13,142 nt of DNA. Source: an uncultured Ruminococcus sp. GTDB taxonomy: Bacteria > Bacillota > Clostridia > Oscillospirales > Acutalibacteraceae. This document shows positions 9,560-13,142 of the stretch, piece after piece. Below the pieces are notes generated by a model. That model saw only the letters and a program-made list of their open reading frames with translations. It was not told the DNA's origin and did no database searches. Positions within the stretch are counted from its first letter, which is position 1, and each line of letters begins with the position of its first letter. The stretch covers positions 1-13,142 of the forward strand of contig CAMKNF010000041.1 in the NCBI GenBank assembly GCA_946414115.1, written 5' to 3'. Both the position numbers and the translations under genes were made by a program.

Positions 9560-11407
9560 TTAATTGTTGTCGTCAACGTCCTTGAAATCAGCGTCATAAA
9601 CATTCGGGTCGCCGCTGTTGTTCGGCTGAGCACCGCCCATATCGGGAGCACCGGGCTGGGGATTTCCCTGCGGAGCTGCCTGCTGATAGAGCTTTGCGGA
9701 TACGTCATAGAGAGCCTTCTGCAAGTCGTCCTTTGCAGCCTTCATCATATCTGCATCGTCCTTTGAGATTGCCTCTTTAAGAGCGGAAATCTTTGTGTTG
9801 AGTGTGTTCTTGTCGCCGTCAGCAAGCTTGTCGCCGCTCTCGTTTACGAGCTTTTCAGCCTGATAAACCATATTCTCGGCTTCGTTCTTTGCGTCAACTG
9901 CCTCACGGCGCTTCTTGTCGTCAGCGGCATACTGCTCTGCTTCCTTAACAGCCTTGTCGATGTCTTCCTTGCTCATATTTGTTGAGGAAGAAATTGTAAT
10001 CTTCTGCTCCTTGCCTGTGCCGAGATCCTTTGCGGAAACGTTTACAATACCGTTTGCATCAATATCGAATGTAACCTCAATCTGCGGAACACCACGCATT
10101 GCGGGAGCGATACCTGTAAGAGCGAACAGACCGAGCTGTTTGTTGTCACGTGCGAACTCACGCTCACCCTGAAGAACGTTGATTTCAACCTGCGTCTGAT
10201 TATCAGCGGCTGTGGAGAAAATCTGGCTCTTCTTTGTAGGAATTGTTGTGTTTCTGTCGATAATCTTTGTCATTACGCCACCCATTGTTTCAACGCCGAG
10301 CGAAAGGGGAGTAACGTCGAGAAGGAGAAGTCCGTCAACCTCGCCGCCGAGTACGCCTGCCTGAATAGCCGCACCGATTGCAACACATTCATCGGGGTTG
10401 ATTCCCTTGAACGGCTCTTTGCCGATAAGCTTTTTAACAGCTTCCTGAACAGCAGGGATTCTTGAAGAACCGCCAACCATAAGAACCTTGTCAATCTGAC
10501 CAATCTGAAGTCCTGAGTCGGAGAGTGCGGAACGAACAGGTCCCATTGTAGCCTCTACGAGGTCGGAAGTAAGCTCGTCAAACTTTGCTCTTGTGAGTGT
10601 TAAGTCAAGGTGCTTCGGACCTGTCTGGTCAGCAGTGATAAAGGGAAGGTTGATTGAAGAGGTTGTAACGCCCGAAAGCTCAATTTTAGCCTTCTCTGCG
10701 GCTTCCTTTAATCTCTGCATAGCCATTTTATCCGATGAAAGGTCAATACCTGTTTCTGTCTTGAAGGAAGAAACCATCCAGTCGATGATTCTCTTGTCGA
10801 AGTCGTCGCCGCCGAGACGGTTGTTACCTGCTGTTGCAAGAACCTCCTGAACGCCGTCGCCCATTTCGATGATTGAAACGTCGAATGTACCGCCGCCGAG
10901 GTCGTAAACCATAACCTTCTGGTCGTTTTCCTTGTCAACGCCGTAGGAAAGAGCAGCGGCTGTCGGCTCGTTAATGATTCTCTTTACATCAAGACCTGCA
11001 ATTTTACCTGCGTCCTTTGTAGCCTGACGCTGTGCGTCTGTGAAGTATGCGGGAACTGTGATAACAGCCTGTGAAACTGTTTCGCCGAGGTAAGCCTCTG
11101 CGTCAGCCTTGAGCTTCTGAAGAATCATAGCAGAAATTTCCTGCGGTGTGTAGTTCTTGCCGTCGATTGTTACCTTGTGAGCAGTACCCATTTCTCTTTT
11201 GATTGACGATACTGTTCTTTCGGGGTTTGTGATAGCCTGACGTTTTGCAACCTGACCTACCATTCTTTCGCCGTCCTTTGAAAATGCAACTACGGACGGA
11301 GTTGTTCTTGCGCCCTCTGCGTTTGCGATTACAACGGGCTCGCCGCCTTCGATTACTGCTACGCAGGAGTTTGTTGTACCTAAATCTATACCTATTGTCT
11401 TTGCCAT
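9560..11407 (-). CDS. dnaK: Chaperone DnaK (Hsp70)
   Basis: ATP-driven chaperone of the cytoplasm that binds exposed hydrophobic segments; works with DnaJ and GrpE. The 615-residue protein has the nucleotide-binding domain (1-about 360) with GIDLGTTNS near residue 6, the phosphate loop VYDLGGGTFDVS and VGGSSRIPAV. The linker DVTPLSLGVET is near 365. A beta-sandwich substrate domain and a helical lid follow, then a flexible G/P/N/Q-rich tail ending DADFKDVDDNN. Length and the missing actin-domain insertion of Gram-negative DnaK fit a Firmicutes protein. GGAGG precedes the ATG by about 8 bases. It lies 98 bp after grpE in the same operon, with no terminator in that gap. Confidence 0.99.
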   Translation of the reverse strand: MAKTIGIDLGTTNSCVAVIEGGEPVVIANAEGARTTPSVVAFSKDGERMVGQVAKRQAITNPERTVSSIKREMGTAHKVTIDGKNYTPQEISAMILQKLKADAEAYLGETVSQAVITVPAYFTDAQRQATKDAGKIAGLDVKRIINEPTAAALSYGVDKENDQKVMVYDLGGGTFDVSIIEMGDGVQEVLATAGNNRLGGDDFDKRIIDWMVSSFKTETGIDLSSDKMAMQRLKEAAEKAKIELSGVTTSSINLPFITADQTGPKHLDLTLTRAKFDELTSDLVEATMGPVRSALSDSGLQIGQIDKVLMVGGSSRIPAVQEAVKKLIGKEPFKGINPDECVAIGAAIQAGVLGGEVDGLLLLDVTPLSLGVETMGGVMTKIIDRNTTIPTKKSQIFSTAADNQTQVEINVLQGEREFARDNKQLGLFALTGIAPAMRGVPQIEVTFDIDANGIVNVSAKDLGTGKEQKITISSSTNMSKEDIDKAVKEAEQYAADDKKRREAVDAKNEAENMVYQAEKLVNESGDKLADGDKNTLNTKISALKEAISKDDADMMKAAKDDLQKALYDVSAKLYQQAAPQGNPQPGAPDMGGAQPNNSGDPNVYDADFKDVDDNN

Positions 11408-11470
11408 AATAAATTCCTCCAGTAAAATTATGATTTGTATTTTTATTAGAATTTGTTATTTATTTAAAAA

Positions 11471-11512
11471 TTATTAATTCCGAATTACGCATTCCGCATT
11501 CCGAATTAACAA
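11471..11512. repeat. AT-rich GGAATGCG-type spacer repeat overlapping the grpE stop codon
   Basis: On the minus strand AATTGTTAATTCGGAATGCG, then GGAATGCGTAATTCGG and AATTAATAA. It shares its words with 5161-5196 in inverted orientation. The TAA of grpE (11506-11508) and its last two codons lie inside the repeat. Confidence 0.7.
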
Positions 11513-12087
11513 TTCGCTACCTGTACCATTGCGTGGCGGATTATTTTGTCGCCGATTTTGTAGCCTGTCTGGAACACCTGTGCGATTGTATTTTCGCCAA
11601 GCTCCTCACTTTCAACCTTTGAGATTGCGTTGTGAAGATTCGGGTCGAACTCATCGCCGATTTTTCCGAACGACTCAATCTTGAGCTTTTCAAAGGACTT
11701 GTCAAGCTGATTTGAAATAAGCTCAATTCCCTTGATGATTTCGGGGTCTGCGTTTGCAAGGTTGTCAAGCGCCATTCTTACGCTGTCGGCAACGGGAAGA
11801 AGCTCCGTTACTGCCTTTGCGGTAGCGTCATCGTAAATCGAAAGCTTTTCGTTTGCGGTGCGCTTGCGGTAGTTGTCGTACTCTGCGGCAAGGCGCATAT
11901 ATTTGTCCTTTTGCGCCGCAAGATCTTCCTCAAGCTTTTTAACCTTTTCGTCGTCTTTCTTGCTCTTTTTGCCTTTTGTTTCCTCAACCTTTTCGGCTTC
12001 GGCTGTATTTTCAGCTTCGGCTGTTGTTTCCTTATCGGTTTTGGTTTCCTTTACTTCTTCGGCATTTTCGCACTTTTTCTTTGGCAT
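11506..12087 (-). CDS. grpE: Nucleotide exchange factor GrpE
   Basis: Releases ADP from DnaK to reset the folding cycle. The 193-residue protein has a low-complexity charged N-terminal arm (about 1-50, rich in Lys, Glu, Thr and Ala) and a long coiled coil (KVKKLEEDLAAQKDKYMRLAAEYDNYRKR). The conserved C-terminal beta domain has FDPNLHNAISKVE and a final GYKIGDKIIRHAMVQVANC. AAAGGAGG precedes the ATG, which lies 20 bases after the hrcA stop, so hrcA and grpE are co-transcribed. The last codons and stop fall within an intergenic repeat; the family normally ends around MVQVA, so the extra residues probably come from the repeat. Confidence 0.98.
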   Translation of the reverse strand: MPKKKCENAEEVKETKTDKETTAEAENTAEAEKVEETKGKKSKKDDEKVKKLEEDLAAQKDKYMRLAAEYDNYRKRTANEKLSIYDDATAKAVTELLPVADSVRMALDNLANADPEIIKGIELISNQLDKSFEKLKIESFGKIGDEFDPNLHNAISKVESEELGENTIAQVFQTGYKIGDKIIRHAMVQVANC

Positions 12088-12107
12088 TTTTATCCTCCTT
12101 TAAAGGA

Positions 12108-13142
12108 TTATTGATGTATGTCTGTAAGCTCGCCTATCAGCGTTCCGACCGTATCGGCTACGCTCTCGAGAATTGAAATCACTCTGCCGTAATCCATTCT
12201 CACAGGTCCTACAACCGCAAGCACACCCGACGGCTTTCCGTCAACGGCGTATCGGGTTGAAACGACCGAGCTTTGGGCAAGCTCCGTTCTGCTGTTTTCA
12301 TATCCGATTGAAACCGAGGTGTCAATCGGGAGATTTTCAAGCATTGTGGCAAGGTCGTGTTCGTTGTTCAGAAACTCAATCACGCCTCTTGCTGTCAGAA
12401 AATCAATATCGGGTGTGAACATCAGCCTTGTGTAGCCGCTGTGGCAAACGCTGATTTCACGGGCGGATTTTGCACCGTCCATAATCGCCATAAGCACTCC
12501 CGGCATAAACAGCGAAAGCTCGCCGAAGCGTGCCGCCGCAGTCTGGATAAAAGGCTGATTGATTGACGAAAGCTTAACGCCCGAAAAGGTTTTGTTGAGT
12601 GCCTTGTCAAAAACCTCTAAAATTTCGGGGGTGATGAGGAACTCGCACCTGAAAAGCTTTGTTTTGATAATTCCGTTTGAGGCAATCACAACAGCCATCG
12701 CCGTGTGAGAACCCGTCTGGACAAAGCTGATTTTGTGAACTCTGCTTTCCTCGCCGTCAGGCGTTGTGGCAACCGAGGCAAGGTCTGTGAGCTGTGAAAT
12801 AAGGTCTGACGCACCCTGAAGAATACTCTCGGGAGAATCGGCGCTGCGGTAAAGCGTAGCTTCAATGTACTCCCTGCCGCTCTGCGATACGGGCGTTACC
12901 TTCATTATGCTGTCAACGTAGTAACGGTACGCCTGCGCAGTGGGCACACGCCCTGCCGAGGTGTGCGGCTGAACAAGAAAGCCCTTGTTGGTAAGGTCAG
13001 CCATCTCGTTTCGCACCGTAGCCGAAGAAACGTCAAGTCCTGTTTCGTTTATCAGCGACTTTGAACCGACAGGTTCGCCTGTGCGGATAAAGCTTTCGAC
13101 AATCGCCGAAAGGATTTTCTGTTTTCTCGCAGCCAGCTCCAT
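12108..13142 (-). CDS. hrcA: Heat-inducible transcription repressor HrcA
   Basis: Represses the groE and dnaK operons by binding the CIRCE inverted repeat; activity depends on GroEL. The 344-residue protein has an N-terminal winged-helix domain with TGEPVGSKSL (21-30), ATVRNEM (41-47) and HTSAGRVPT (60-68). A GAF-like dimerisation and ligand domain follows, ending in VGPVRMDYGRVISILESV, typical of the family. The ATG is the very last codon of the window (13140-13142) and matches the usual HrcA N-terminus, so the gene appears complete. Its promoter, and any CIRCE site, lie just outside. It is the first gene of the heat-shock operon, followed by grpE after 20 bases. Confidence 0.97.
   Translation of the reverse strand: MELAARKQKILSAIVESFIRTGEPVGSKSLINETGLDVSSATVRNEMADLTNKGFLVQPHTSAGRVPTAQAYRYYVDSIMKVTPVSQSGREYIEATLYRSADSPESILQGASDLISQLTDLASVATTPDGEESRVHKISFVQTGSHTAMAVVIASNGIIKTKLFRCEFLITPEILEVFDKALNKTFSGVKLSSINQPFIQTAAARFGELSLFMPGVLMAIMDGAKSAREISVCHSGYTRLMFTPDIDFLTARGVIEFLNNEHDLATMLENLPIDTSVSIGYENSRTELAQSSVVSTRYAVDGKPSGVLAVVGPVRMDYGRVISILESVADTVGTLIGELTDIHQ

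Noticed and set aside
9275..12107. CIRCE element (TTAGCACTC-N9-GAGTGCTAA) within the heat-shock genes
   Set aside because: None found in the hrcA-grpE, grpE-dnaK or dnaK-dnaJ gaps. If present it should be upstream of hrcA, beyond the window.

Overview
The window most likely comes from a chromosome of a low-to-moderate-GC Gram-positive bacterium of the class Clostridia, probably a Ruminococcus-like member of the Oscillospirales. This is inferred from strong AAGGAGG-type ribosome binding sites, the hrcA-grpE-dnaK-dnaJ-prmA gene order with HrcA-type heat-shock control, a two-domain methionyl-tRNA synthetase, a Nif11-like precursor and intergenic repeats of the kind common in gut Clostridia. No close relative can be confirmed from the sequence alone.

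Layout. 1-1586: the tail of an unidentified + strand gene converges on a minus-strand cluster: a 49-residue membrane peptide, an intrinsic terminator, a Nif11-like small protein and a FliB-family lysine N-methylase-like protein starting 4 nt after it. 1705-2527: rpsT (ribosomal protein S20) and an 86-residue membrane protein, each with a promoter and terminator. 2507-3003: a compact locus that reads as a type I toxin-antitoxin module of the Fst/par kind. It has a 27-residue hydrophobic peptide on the + strand and a convergent antisense RNA. That RNA shares the terminator and, through a direct repeat, can pair with the toxin start codon. A second, diverged antitoxin-like RNA lies upstream. 3064-5160: metG with promoter and terminator. 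5161-5403: intergenic repeats and a terminator. 5404-6790: a YoaK/DUF1275 membrane protein and an unrecognised four-helix membrane protein with an acidic tail, both minus strand. 6894-13142: prmA, dnaJ, dnaK, grpE, hrcA, all minus strand, transcribed in the order hrcA to prmA.

How the genes work together. HrcA represses the heat-shock operon. GrpE, DnaK and DnaJ form the Hsp70 folding cycle, and PrmA methylates ribosomal protein L11. Here the order is conserved but the dnaK-dnaJ and dnaJ-prmA gaps are about 300 bp, filled with palindromic repeats and terminator-like hairpins, so the operon is probably split into several transcripts.

The strongest candidate for an undescribed system is the toxin-antitoxin locus. 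Second is the Nif11-like/FliB-like pair, a possible peptide-modification unit with no flagellar genes in view. Third is a set of repeats that supply stop codons and terminators to neighbouring genes.
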